Positions 8,609 to 16,646 are shown, numbered from the stretch's first letter. The stretch: 57,248 nt of DNA from JBBQKI01 sp038326725 (GCA_038326725.1 JBBQKI010000015.1:1-57248), one strand, 5' to 3'. The notes: generated by a model from the letters alone, not told the origin. Numbers and translations: made by a program.

Positions 8609-11065
8609 ATGAGCGAAGAATTTGAAATAAACGAACCACATACCATTTTCGATTTTAAGGGGTTTCTCTTTAAATTGATTCAACATTGGCCGTTGTTCCT
8701 CATTTCATTGCTGATTGCTTTGGGGATTGCATATTACATCAATGTCCGGAAACTTCCCATATACGAAATGGGAAACATGATTTCCATCAAAGACGACCAA
8801 AACCCTTTTTTTACCAGTAATACCAGCCTTACCTTTAACTGGGGTGGCACCACCGATAAAGTGAATACGGCAGTGATTGCACTAAAATCTAGGTCGCACA
8901 ATGAAAAAGTGGTGGAGCAGCTTCAATATTTCTTGGATTATAAAAAAGACGGGAAATATCAACAGGTGGACTCATATAAGCAAACCCCCTTTTTCGTTGA
9001 AGTGGACACCACAAAGCCACAGCTTTTGGGGAAACAATTGACAATTGTTTTCAAGGATTCTGTCACTTTTACATTGAGTACTGTTTTTGAGGGAGGCAAT
9101 GTTACCCTTCAAGACTTCGGAACAAAAGAAACTTCTTCAATATTCGTTGAAGCAACTAATTTTGAGAAGGAATATAAAATAGGCCAAAAAATAGCCCTGC
9201 CTTTTTTCAATGCTACTTTTCTTCCGAATCCCGAGGTCATTTCCAATCCAGGAACGCCATACTACATTGAATTTTTAAATTTTGACGGTGTGGTAAGAAG
9301 ATATCTCAGCATCAATGTAGTGCCGGATTCCCAAGGTTCTTCAGTTCTTAAAATGTCGCTTACCGGAAACAATAAAGCAAAGCTTGTAGATTACTTAAAC
9401 ACTTCGGTAGCAGTTTTGGGCCGGGATATGCTTGACCGGAAAAACCTTTTCGCCACCAAAACCATTAGGTTTATCGACAGTAGCCTTACAGAGAAATCTG
9501 CCGAGTTGATCAATGTGGAGGACGAGTTAAATCAGTTCAAGAACAAAAATGCCATCTTCAATCTGGAAACAGAAGGTACCGAAATCAATGAAAGGCTAAA
9601 CACCTTGGACCTACATAAGGAAGCCATATCCCGGGAACTCAATTATTATAACACCCTAGAAAGTTACCTTACCAGTCGTTCCGACTATAGGGATGTTCCG
9701 GCGCCCTCGGTAGCGGGTATTACCGAAAGCAGTATCATCGCAGGAGTGGGAAAGATTGTCGCACTTGCGGAGCAGCGCAACAAATTGCAATATTCTTTTA
9801 AAGAGGGAGCCCCGGTGTTTGCTGATATTGACAGGCAAATTGACGCGGTTAAAGTAGTTTTACTGGAAAACATCCGATCTTCAAAAAGCCTTAAAAACCA
9901 AGAATTAAGTTATACAAACCGAGAAATTGGGGGCTTTGAAGGGGAAATAAGGAAATTGCCCAAAGAGCAGCAGGAACTGCTTAAAATTGAACGACGGTAT
10001 AATTTGAGCGATGCCAGCTACAACCTCTTTTTGGCAAAACGCAGTGAGGCCGGGCTGGTAAAAGCAGCTAACGTAAGCGATGTGTTAATCATAGATCCCG
10101 CCAAGGATACCGGGGGCGGGCAGGTGGGCCCAAATACCCAATTAAATTATATAATGGCCATAATGTTTGGCTTGCTGTTTCCCTTTCTGTTTGTTTTCGT
10201 AAAAGTATTCTTTGACACTAAAATTACCTCCGTAAAAGACTTGGAACGGATCACCAAAATACCCCTCTTGGGCGTGATTGGGAAAAGCCATATGGACAGT
10301 AACCTTGCGGTAATTAACAAACCCAAATCGGCAATTGCGGAAAGTTTCAGGGCCCTGCGCTCCAGCCTTCAATATATTTATAAAAAACAAGGGATAGAGG
10401 GAGCAAAGACAGTGCTAGTGACTTCTTCCGTTAGTGGGGAAGGAAAGACTTTTTGTTCCATCAATCTAGCCTCGGTAATAGCCCTTAGCGAAAAGAAAAC
10501 CATCTTGATAGGGTTGGACCTTCGAAAGCCGAAGATATTCGGCGATTTTAATTTGAACAATAGCATAGGGGTGGTCAATTATCTGATAAATGACGCTAAC
10601 CTAGAAATGATTATTCAGCCCACCTCCATCCCCAATCTTGACGTAATAACATCTGGGCCCATCCCGCCAAATCCTTCCGAGTTATTGTTAGGGGATCGGA
10701 TGGACATACTTCTTGAGGAACTTAAGAAAAGCTATGATTACATTATTTTGGATTCTGCACCATTAGGCTTGGTTTCCGATTCGTTGGAATTAATGAAACA
10801 TGTCGATGCTACGCTTTATTTGGTGCGCTATAATTATACCCAAAAGAACATGCTCACCTTCGTAAACGAGAAATACAAAACCGGTGAAGTAAGGCATATA
10901 AGCTTGGTGATGAATGATTATGATGAAAAGACCGGGCGCGCTTATGGATATGGCTACGGCCACGGTTATGGATATGGATATGGCTCTTACGGCAACGGGT
11001 ATCACGATAATGCAAAACCACCTACACTTCTTGCTAGGGTTAAGCGGGTTTTGAGGAGGAGGTGA
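8609..11065 (+). CDS. Wzc-like chain-length regulator / BY-kinase
   Basis: Inner-membrane tyrosine autokinase that controls polysaccharide export with the Wza-like protein. The 818-residue protein has a first membrane helix at about 26-46 and a second at about 514-535, enclosing the periplasmic Wzz domain and coiled coil. The cytoplasmic kinase has Walker A SSVSGEGKT, Walker A' ILIGLDLRKP and Walker B YIILDSAPLG. Near the C-terminus eight tyrosines alternate with glycine in about 21 residues; this is the expected autophosphorylation cluster. The ending is basic (RVKRVLRRR). No matching Wzb phosphatase gene was found in the window. Confidence 0.95.
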   Translation: MSEEFEINEPHTIFDFKGFLFKLIQHWPLFLISLLIALGIAYYINVRKLPIYEMGNMISIKDDQNPFFTSNTSLTFNWGGTTDKVNTAVIALKSRSHNEKVVEQLQYFLDYKKDGKYQQVDSYKQTPFFVEVDTTKPQLLGKQLTIVFKDSVTFTLSTVFEGGNVTLQDFGTKETSSIFVEATNFEKEYKIGQKIALPFFNATFLPNPEVISNPGTPYYIEFLNFDGVVRRYLSINVVPDSQGSSVLKMSLTGNNKAKLVDYLNTSVAVLGRDMLDRKNLFATKTIRFIDSSLTEKSAELINVEDELNQFKNKNAIFNLETEGTEINERLNTLDLHKEAISRELNYYNTLESYLTSRSDYRDVPAPSVAGITESSIIAGVGKIVALAEQRNKLQYSFKEGAPVFADIDRQIDAVKVVLLENIRSSKSLKNQELSYTNREIGGFEGEIRKLPKEQQELLKIERRYNLSDASYNLFLAKRSEAGLVKAANVSDVLIIDPAKDTGGGQVGPNTQLNYIMAIMFGLLFPFLFVFVKVFFDTKITSVKDLERITKIPLLGVIGKSHMDSNLAVINKPKSAIAESFRALRSSLQYIYKKQGIEGAKTVLVTSSVSGEGKTFCSINLASVIALSEKKTILIGLDLRKPKIFGDFNLNNSIGVVNYLINDANLEMIIQPTSIPNLDVITSGPIPPNPSELLLGDRMDILLEELKKSYDYIILDSAPLGLVSDSLELMKHVDATLYLVRYNYTQKNMLTFVNEKYKTGEVRHISLVMNDYDEKTGRAYGYGYGHGYGYGYGSYGNGYHDNAKPPTLLARVKRVLRRR

Positions 11066-11126
11066 GAATTTAGTGGGCAGTTTTCAGTGCTTCAGTAGTT
11101 GCTATATTTGACAGGTTCTAATAACA

Positions 11127-11207
11127 ATTCCTCTTTAAAAGAGGGGACTTTTGATTTGAATTAAAAACAAACTCCCTCCCTTTGAAGGGAAGGTTGGGGA
11201 GGGATGT
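11127..11207 (+). repeat. Double-hairpin repeat, copy A (5'-truncated)
   Basis: Copy A carries hairpin 1 (CTCTTT/AAAGAG core) and hairpin 2 (CCCTCCCTT / AAGGGAaGG), then ends in GGGGAGGGATGT. The left terminus ACATCTCCCC is missing. See 11251 for the full unit. Confidence 0.85.
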
Positions 11208-11250
11208 CCTGTTAAGAGCCTATCTAAATTAAACATCTCCCCCCCAAAAA

Positions 11251-11342
11251 CATCTCCCCTAATCCCCTCTTTGAAGAGGGGACCATTGATTTAAATTAAA
11301 AACAAACTCCCTCCCTTTGAAGGGAGGGTTGGGGAGGGATGT
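11251..11342 (+). repeat. Double-hairpin repeat, copy B
   Basis: Full unit of about 93 bases. It begins (A)CATCTCCCC and ends GGGGAGGGATGT, imperfect terminal inverted repeats. Inside are hairpin 1 (CCCCTCTT-TG-AAGAGGGG, perfect 8-bp arms), an A/T spacer, and hairpin 2 (CCCTCCCTT-TG-AAGGGAGGG, perfect 9-bp arms). Confidence 0.9.
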
Positions 11343-11395
11343 TTTAGCAAAACAAGTGAAGGATGTATTTTCCGAATATTTATTATATTTAAGTT

Positions 11396-11758
11396 ATGGG
11401 AAACAGGATAATTCCATACCGAGATGATTTAAAAATACGGGCACAGCAATTACGAAACAATCAAACCCCGGCTGAGAAAATGGTATGGGGAAAAATAAGG
11501 AAAAGATCTTTGGGAGTGGAATTTCATCGACAAGTCCAGATATTGGATTATATAGTTGATTTTTATTGTCATGAAATAGGACTAGTAATTGAAATTGATG
11601 GCACTGTTCACACACACAATTTTATGGAAGATGCAAAAAGACAGGGAAGGATTGAAAAATATGGTACACATTTTTTAAGATTTACGAATATTGAAGTTTT
11701 GCAAAATATTGAATCAGTAATAAAAACAATACAAGATTATATTACTAAAAATAGATGA
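11396..11758 (+). CDS. DUF559 Vsr-like endonuclease-domain protein
   Basis: A 120-residue protein of the DUF559 family, related to very-short-patch-repair endonucleases (PD-(D/E)XK fold). Visible family marks: TPAE (24-27), WGKIR (31-35), FHRQVQI (43-49), the acidic strand D55, then VIEIDG (64-69) with E66 and D68, H72, and RFTN near residue 95. These fit an intact nuclease core. ATG start at 11396. It stands alone, is A/T-richer than wzc, and is bracketed by two copies of a hairpin repeat on each side, so it is not part of the polysaccharide pathway. Its biological role is not known; repair, restriction or movement of the repeats are all possible. Confidence 0.88.
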   Translation: MGNRIIPYRDDLKIRAQQLRNNQTPAEKMVWGKIRKRSLGVEFHRQVQILDYIVDFYCHEIGLVIEIDGTVHTHNFMEDAKRQGRIEKYGTHFLRFTNIEVLQNIESVIKTIQDYITKNR

Positions 11759-11776
11759 TTAATCTCCCCGCCAAAA

Positions 11777-11869
11777 ACATCTCCCCTAAATCCCCTCTTT
11801 GAAGAGGGGACCATTGATTTAAATTAAAACAAACTCCCTCCCTTTGAAGGGAGGGTTGGGGAGGGATGT
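11777..11869 (+). repeat. Double-hairpin repeat, copy C
   Basis: Nearly identical to copy B, in the same orientation, 18 bases past the DUF559 stop. It keeps both termini and both perfect hairpins. Confidence 0.9.
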
Positions 11870-11910
11870 CTGTTAGGAGCATATCTAAATTAAATATATC
11901 ACCTTTGAAA

Positions 11911-12004
11911 ACATCTCCCCTAAATCCCCTCTTTAAAAGAGGGGACTTTTGATTTAAATTAAAACAAACTCCCTCCCTTTAAAGTGAGGGTTGGGGAGGG
12001 ATGT
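11911..12004 (+). repeat. Double-hairpin repeat, copy D
   Basis: Same orientation. Hairpin 1 is changed at the tip but still pairs perfectly (CCCCTCTTT-A-AAAGAGGGG); hairpin 2 has one mismatch (AAAGtGAGGG). The sequence linking C to D (GTTAGGAGCatATCTAAATTAAA) resembles the one linking A to B, so A-B and C-D look like the same dimer. Confidence 0.88.
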
Positions 12005-12047
12005 TCTAATCATTTCCCAATTTCCGCCCCATCTCCCATAAATGCCT

Positions 12048-12055
12048 TAATTTTG
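12048..12055 (+). promoter_or_regulatory. Candidate -7 element for the nucleotide-sugar dehydrogenase gene
   Basis: TAATTTTG matches TAnnTTTG and lies 28 bases before the ATG at 12084. No TTG is present at the -33 distance. A new transcript here is plausible because the DUF559/repeat block separates this gene from wzc. Confidence 0.4.
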
Positions 12056-12083
12056 CCAAAATTATAAATTCAGCATTATTTAA

Positions 12084-13370
12084 ATGAAAAAACAACCTAC
12101 AATTGCTATTATAGGCCTCGGATATGTAGGGCTTCCGTTGGCGGTGGCCTTTGCGGAAAAGTACAGGGTAATTGGTTTTGATATAAATTCAGAACGTATC
12201 AATGAACTTAAAACAGGGGTGGACCATACCTTGGAGATTTCCAAACAAGAATTGCAACAAGCCTTGAAGACTACGGAAAGCTCCGGGCTTTTGGTTACCG
12301 ATGTGGCCAAGGAGATCGCGGAAGCAACCGTGTTTATTGTTACCGTGCCAACCCCAACCAATAAATACAATCAACCCGTGCTTACCCCCCTTCAAAAGGC
12401 CAGTGAAACCGTGGGTAGCGTCCTTAAAAAGGGCGATACCGTTATTTACGAATCCACTGTATACCCCGGGGTTACGGAGGATATATGCGTGCCAATATTG
12501 GAAGAGATTTCCAAATTGGTTTTCAATACAGATTTTTATGCAGGCTATTCCCCAGAACGTATAAACCCAGGAGATAAGTTGCATACTGTTACCAAAATAC
12601 TGAAAGTTACCTCCGGCTCTACTCCCGAAGCCGCAAAATATATTGATGAACTTTACGGCTCCATCATTACGGCTGGCACCCATTTGGCACCATCCATTAA
12701 AGTGGCAGAGGCCGCCAAGGTTATTGAAAATTCACAGCGCGATATCAACATTGCCTTTGTAAACGAGCTTTCAAAAATATTCCGCCTTTTGAACATAGAC
12801 ACCCAAGAGGTGCTGGAAGCCGCAGCCACCAAATGGAATTTTCTGAAATTCACCCCCGGGCTTGTGGGTGGGCATTGCATAGGCGTGGACCCTTATTATT
12901 TGGCGCAAAAAGCCATTGAAGAAGGCTATAACCCCGAGATTATCCTTGCGGGACGACGTATGAACGATGGCATGGGCGCATATGTAGCGCAGGAAGTTAT
13001 AAAATTGATGATTCAGAAGGATGCAAAGGTCAAGCACGGAAATGTGTTGGTAATGGGCATCACCTTTAAGGAAAACTGCCCGGACATCCGTAATAGTAAA
13101 GTAGTGGACGTTATTGACGAATTAAAGAAATATCAGTTGAACATCGATGTGTATGACCCTTGGGCAAATGCAAAAGAAGTGCAAAAAGAATTCGGAATAA
13201 ATCTTTACTCCGAAACTTCCCAGCTTCAAGGTAAATATGATGCGATTATCTTAACCGTATCCCATAAAGAGTTTACTGGTTTCAATATAAAAGAGCACAC
13301 CACGGAGCCCTATGTGGTCTTCGACGTAAAAGCGTTCTTTGCAAAAAACACCATTGATGGGAGGCTTTAA
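12084..13370 (+). CDS. UDP-N-acetylhexosamine dehydrogenase, TviB/WbpO type
   Basis: Oxidises a UDP-N-acetylhexosamine at C6 to the uronic acid using two NAD+. The 428-residue protein has the Rossmann motif IGLGYVGLPLA (10-20), the middle-domain block, and the catalytic segment GGHCIGVDPYYLA with its Cys near residue 265. The C-terminal UDP-binding domain contains VMGITFKENCPDIRNSK. The downstream gene is a TviC/WbpP-like 4-epimerase, so UDP-GalNAcA (as in Vi antigen or Pseudomonas O6) is the likely product; a GlcNAc or ManNAc substrate cannot be excluded. ATG start. Confidence 0.93.
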   Translation: MKKQPTIAIIGLGYVGLPLAVAFAEKYRVIGFDINSERINELKTGVDHTLEISKQELQQALKTTESSGLLVTDVAKEIAEATVFIVTVPTPTNKYNQPVLTPLQKASETVGSVLKKGDTVIYESTVYPGVTEDICVPILEEISKLVFNTDFYAGYSPERINPGDKLHTVTKILKVTSGSTPEAAKYIDELYGSIITAGTHLAPSIKVAEAAKVIENSQRDINIAFVNELSKIFRLLNIDTQEVLEAAATKWNFLKFTPGLVGGHCIGVDPYYLAQKAIEEGYNPEIILAGRRMNDGMGAYVAQEVIKLMIQKDAKVKHGNVLVMGITFKENCPDIRNSKVVDVIDELKKYQLNIDVYDPWANAKEVQKEFGINLYSETSQLQGKYDAIILTVSHKEFTGFNIKEHTTEPYVVFDVKAFFAKNTIDGRL

Positions 13371-13437
13371 AGGAAATCGAAATTTAAATTGAAATCGAAA
13401 ATCAGAAGTAAAGATTAATAGTAAAAAAACACCACAA

Positions 13438-13465
13438 ACCATCAACCATCAACCAACAACCACCG
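13438..13465. repeat. Short heptamer tract ending in a start codon
   Basis: Four in-phase units: ACCATCA, ACCATCA, ACCAACA, ACCACCG. The last G is the first base of the GTG start codon of the epimerase gene. The ATCAACC-type unit recurs at 45646 and 54199. Confidence 0.8.
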
Positions 13466-14439
13466 TGTACACTACCAAATACCATCCAACAGAACTTTCA
13501 AATTATAGTTTCCTTGTTACCGGGGGAGCGGGCTTTATAGGTTCCAACCTTGTGGAATACCTGTTGAAGTTTGGCGCCAAGAAAGTACGGGTGCTGGACA
13601 GCCTTGCCACCGGTTTTAAGGAAAACATACAGCAATTTGAATCCAATTCCGCCTTTGAATTCATGGAAGGTGACATTCGGAATTTGGAAACCTGCAAACA
13701 AGCCATGCAGGGTATAGATTTTGTTTCCCATCAGGCAGCCTTGGGGTCCGTACCGCGTTCCATAAACGACCCGCTTACTTCCAACGAAGTGAACGTAACA
13801 GGGTTTTTGAACATGCTCATCGCCCAAAAGGAAAACCCAAAGGTTCAACGCTTGGTGTACGCTGCTTCCAGTTCCACCTACGGCGACAGTAAAGCTTTGC
13901 CCAAAGTAGAAGACAACATAGGGAAACCCCTTTCACCATACGCCGTTACCAAACTGGTTAACGAACTGTATGCCGATGTTTTTTATAAAACTTATAATAC
14001 CCAAACCATAGGGCTACGCTATTTCAACGTTTTTGGTCCCAATCAAAGTCCCACCGGGGCTTATGCGGCCGTTATCCCTTTATTTATACAAGCCTTAAAA
14101 GACGGAGTGCCACCCACCATTAACGGCGATGGCGAACAGACCCGCGATTTCACCTTTGTTGAAAATGCCGTGCAAGCAAACGTAAGGGCCTTTTTTGCCC
14201 CTGCCGAAGCCATAAATGAAGTTTTCAATGTTGCCTATGGCCAGCGTATCAGCCTAAACACCCTATGGGAAAACCTAAACCGTATTTCCGGTGAAAACAT
14301 TGCAGCCATTTACGGCCCGGACCGGAAGGGCGATGTAAAAGATTCCCTTGCCAATATTGATAAGGCAAAGCGGTTGTTGGGGTATGAGCCGTTGTTTTCG
14401 GTGGAGGATGGGTTGGAAATTACTTGGAAGGAATTTTGA
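13465..14439 (+). CDS. UDP-N-acetylglucosamine 4-epimerase, TviC/WbpP type
   Basis: Extended short-chain dehydrogenase/reductase of 324 residues that interconverts UDP-GlcNAc and UDP-GalNAc (or the matching uronic acids). It shows the NAD motif GGAGFIGS (about 20-27), the SSSTYG segment, and the catalytic YAVTK pair (about Y159, K163). The start is GTG at 13465: N-terminal homologs begin with the same kind of KYHP-LS-YSFLVTGGAG lead and no ATG is available. It pairs with the dehydrogenase directly upstream to make a GalNAcA-type donor. The 449 bases after its stop are noncoding. Confidence 0.92.
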   Translation: MYTTKYHPTELSNYSFLVTGGAGFIGSNLVEYLLKFGAKKVRVLDSLATGFKENIQQFESNSAFEFMEGDIRNLETCKQAMQGIDFVSHQAALGSVPRSINDPLTSNEVNVTGFLNMLIAQKENPKVQRLVYAASSSTYGDSKALPKVEDNIGKPLSPYAVTKLVNELYADVFYKTYNTQTIGLRYFNVFGPNQSPTGAYAAVIPLFIQALKDGVPPTINGDGEQTRDFTFVENAVQANVRAFFAPAEAINEVFNVAYGQRISLNTLWENLNRISGENIAAIYGPDRKGDVKDSLANIDKAKRLLGYEPLFSVEDGLEITWKEF

Positions 14440-14442
14440 TTT

Positions 14443-14582
14443 AGTTATCTGTTATCTGTTATTAGTTCTGGGTTGTCAGTTTTGTTTTTTCAATTAAATT
14501 CAAAATTAAGAATTAAGAATTAAGAATTAAGAATTAAGAATTAAGTATTAAGAATTTGGAATTTGGAATTTGGAATTTGGAA
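14443..14582. repeat. Heptamer-periodic tract, 20 units in phase
   Basis: Starts three bases after the epimerase stop. Units drift: AGTTATC, TGTTATC, TGTTATT, AGTTCTG, GGTTGTC, AGTTTTG, then through A/T-rich forms to five TTAAGAA in a row, TTAAGTA, TTAAGAA, and four TTTGGAA. No phase slip occurs over 140 bases. The TTTGGAA unit is the rotated form of the GGAATTT unit at 4033. Confidence 0.92.
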
Positions 14583-14806
14583 TTTGCTTTTACTCTTACA
14601 TCGCTAAAAAAGTCACTTCCAGAAGAAATTTCTTTCATTTTGTGAAAATTGAAATGTTAAAGTTTTAAAACTCTACAATGGGAGTTCATTAACTGTAATT
14701 TCTTTCCTACAAAAAAAATCTGCTCGTCGAAGTTAAAATCATCTTAACGGATAATTTGCACATTTCGTAACAAAACCCCTGTATCCCTAAGTATACATTA
14801 TAAAAC

Positions 14807-14840
14807 TTGCTTTTATTATGCGGGTTTTATATTATTGTTG
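14807..14840 (+). promoter_or_regulatory. Weak candidate promoter for the secreted protein gene
   Basis: TTG at 14807-14809 and TATTGTTG at 14833-14840 (one mismatch to TAnnTTTG) are 23 bases apart, the upper limit for Bacteroidetes promoters. The ATG follows 48 bases later. Confidence 0.3.
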
Positions 14841-14888
14841 CGCCCCTTTTGTGTTAATAACATCCTAATTATTTAAAACATTTTTTCT

Positions 14889-15653
14889 ATGAAAAATATG
14901 TACACTTCTAAAAAGGGGGCTTTTGTTTTTTGCTTCCTTTTATCTTTTTTTTCTTTTAATGCTTTTACGCAGGTTGGGATTGGGACTACTACTCCAAATA
15001 GCGAGGCGCTATTGGAGATTGGCGATGCCATAAACAATACAAAAGGACTTTTATTACCTAGAGTAAACTTAATAGGAACTGCAAATGCATCACCATTGTC
15101 AGGTAATATTATGGGAATGATTGTCTACAATAAAAATACTGCTGGCGATGTTACTCCCGGTTTATATTACAATAGTGGAACAGCTTGGGTTCGACTAGAA
15201 GGAAGCGCAGCAGTGGCCGAACCACCTGTAGATAGTGTTACTCTTGCAACTGATGTCTTATTATCTGGAAGTACATTTACAAATGTTTCCGGTATGTCTT
15301 TGACTTTTATTGCTAGAAAAACAGAAGCAGTTGTTAATTTTACGGTTTCTGGTTTGGGTTATACAGGCTCACTTACTTTTGCTTCATTTAGATTGTATAA
15401 TTCCACAACAGCTTCAGTAATTGGAGGAACTAATTCAAGTGCACAATCATTATGGAAAAGCAGTGGCAATACTTACTCTATTACAACATGGAGTGCTTCT
15501 TTTTCTAAAAGAATAACTGGCCTAACAATAGGCACTTCTTACACCATAGTTTTACAAGGTAAAACAACTAATATTCTTGGAACTGATGGTGTAGCCATAT
15601 ACCCATTAACATACCCAGATACAAGTCACGCTTCACTTTCAATACTTCAATAG
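14889..15653 (+). CDS. Secreted flavobacterial surface protein, function unknown
   Basis: A 254-residue protein with a signal peptide (about residues 1-27, ending FNAFTQ). The mature N-terminus has the VGIGTTTPNSEALLEI and GLLLPRV segments that begin many Bacteroidetes surface proteins with fibre- or collar-like C-terminal parts. The rest is rich in S, T, G and alternating hydrophobic residues, so mostly beta structure; no catalytic motif is visible. Codon use is A/T-richer than in the sugar genes on both sides. Together with the next gene and the long noncoding flanks it looks like an insertion in the polysaccharide locus. Adhesin or surface-fibre role is a guess. Confidence 0.7.
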   Translation: MKNMYTSKKGAFVFCFLLSFFSFNAFTQVGIGTTTPNSEALLEIGDAINNTKGLLLPRVNLIGTANASPLSGNIMGMIVYNKNTAGDVTPGLYYNSGTAWVRLEGSAAVAEPPVDSVTLATDVLLSGSTFTNVSGMSLTFIARKTEAVVNFTVSGLGYTGSLTFASFRLYNSTTASVIGGTNSSAQSLWKSSGNTYSITTWSASFSKRITGLTIGTSYTIVLQGKTTNILGTDGVAIYPLTYPDTSHASLSILQ

Positions 15654-15655
15654 TT

Positions 15656-15973
15656 ATGATAAAAAACATTTTATTTGTTTTATTTCTATTTTGTACATCA
15701 TTTGTGTTTTCCCAAAACAAGGATAATAAAACAACAGAAGAAGCTAATAGTATTACAATCAAAAACAACAGTATGCCTAAGCTAATAGCATTTGATAAAA
15801 GTGAATTGAATAAAAATAATAACTCCAAAAAAAGCGATACACTTCCAAAACCTGAACTTAAGTTATTTGCTGTAAATCAAATAAACACAAATAGCAAAAA
15901 AAATGATTCAGTAATCATATCTGAACCAGAATTAATACCTTATTCGGGTTACAAAAAAGAAAATGATAATTAA
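15656..15973 (+). CDS. Small secreted low-complexity protein, unknown
   Basis: A 105-residue protein starting two bases after the previous stop, so probably co-transcribed. A clear signal peptide (about residues 1-19, ending VFSQ) is followed by a chain very rich in N, K, S, D and E with no predicted fold. Two short segments repeat: PKLIAFDKSEL, PELKLFAVNQI and PELIPYSGYK share a P-x-L-x-x-(F/Y) pattern. No family is recognised. It is followed by a clear terminator at 15996-16032. Confidence 0.6.
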   Translation: MIKNILFVLFLFCTSFVFSQNKDNKTTEEANSITIKNNSMPKLIAFDKSELNKNNNSKKSDTLPKPELKLFAVNQINTNSKKNDSVIISEPELIPYSGYKKENDN

Positions 15974-15995
15974 GTAATATAGATTATAAACCTCC

Positions 15996-16032
15996 AAAAA
16001 AGACCTCCCTTTCAAATAATCGAGGTCTTTTT
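15996..16032 (+). terminator. Intrinsic terminator after the secreted-protein pair
   Basis: Perfect 11-bp arms AAAAAGACCTC and GAGGTCTTTTT enclose a 14-base loop; the right arm ends in a T-run. It lies 23 bases past the stop at 15973 and would end the two-gene transcript. Confidence 0.85.
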
Positions 16033-16229
16033 CATTTGAATAAGCCTCCCGCCTTCAAAAATATATTTCTTTAAGCTTATTGTTGCTATTCTCAGTTCGA
16101 GTGTTTTTCAAAGAGCACAGCGGGGTTGAAAAATGGTCCGAGAACGGGTCGCAGACGGTTAATCAAGCCTGTCTCGAACCAATCCCGACGAAAAGCCGTA
16201 CCGCTCAACCTTACAACCCACAACCTGTA

Positions 16230-16250
16230 ATCCTGAGCGCAGTCCAAGGA
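16230..16250 (+). repeat. Dispersed TCCTGAGCGCAGTC-type motif
   Basis: The segment contains ATCCTGAGCGCAGTCCAAGG, very close to a motif often found dispersed between genes in Bacteroidetes (from memory, not searched). Only one copy is present here. Confidence 0.4.
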
Positions 16251-16280
16251 CACAACCCCTCTCCCCATCCCCATCCACTA

Positions 16281-16646
16281 CCTACTGTCACTGAACACTG
16301 AATACTCCCTTCTCACCCACATCACCCCATCACCCATGGCTGTTGATACGTTGATACGTTTAGTCGTTTAGAGAATTTCGCCAAGAAAACCCCAAATCCC
16401 ACAACACAACAACTGCCTACTGTCACTGAACACTGAATACTGAATACTCACTTCTCACTTCTCACTACTCAGTTCTCCCTTCTCACCCACATCACCCCAT
16501 CACCCATAGCTGTTGATACGTTGATACGTTTAGTCGTTTAGAGAATTTCGCCAAGAAAACCCCAAATCCCACAACACAACAACAGCCTACTGTCACTGAA
16601 CACTAAATACTCACTTCTCACTACTCACTTCTCACTTCTCACGACT
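16281..16646. repeat. Direct duplication with embedded heptamer and octamer tracts
   Basis: A unit beginning CCTACTGTCACTGAACACT occurs at 16281 and 16416, with a third partial copy at 16586 (spacings 135 and 170). The 35-base difference is an expanded run of heptamers (GAATACT, CACTTCT, CACTACT, CAGTTCT, CCCTTCT). Each full unit also holds octamers: CATCACCC twice and GTTGATAC twice (16342-16357 and 16512-16527), then GTTTAGTC. The third copy runs 16591-16646 as eight in-phase heptamers. The plus strand is nearly free of G. Confidence 0.9.

Larger units (their letters stand above)
11066..11395. other. Intergenic stretch with two hairpin-repeat copies
   Basis: No gene. It holds a short degenerate stretch after the wzc stop, then repeat copies A and B of the family described at 11127 and 11251, then about 50 A/T-rich bases before the DUF559 gene. 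A spare half-terminus (ACATCTCCCC) lies at 11233. Confidence 0.8.
14440..14888. other. Intergenic stretch of 449 bases
   Basis: No gene. The first third (14443-14582) is a long heptamer-periodic tract. The remainder is A/T-rich unique sequence that contains the candidate promoter for the secreted-protein gene at 14889. Confidence 0.8.

Noticed and set aside
11127..12004. G/C hairpin repeats read only as transcription terminators
   Set aside because: Hairpins lack U-runs directly after the arms and are part of larger repeated units with conserved ends, though some termination activity is possible.
16080..16301. Open frame of 73 codons in the noncoding region before wzm
   Set aside because: Translated product is low-complexity and contains the dispersed TCCTGAGCGC-type motif and repeat-block sequence; start is weak and no family is recognisable.
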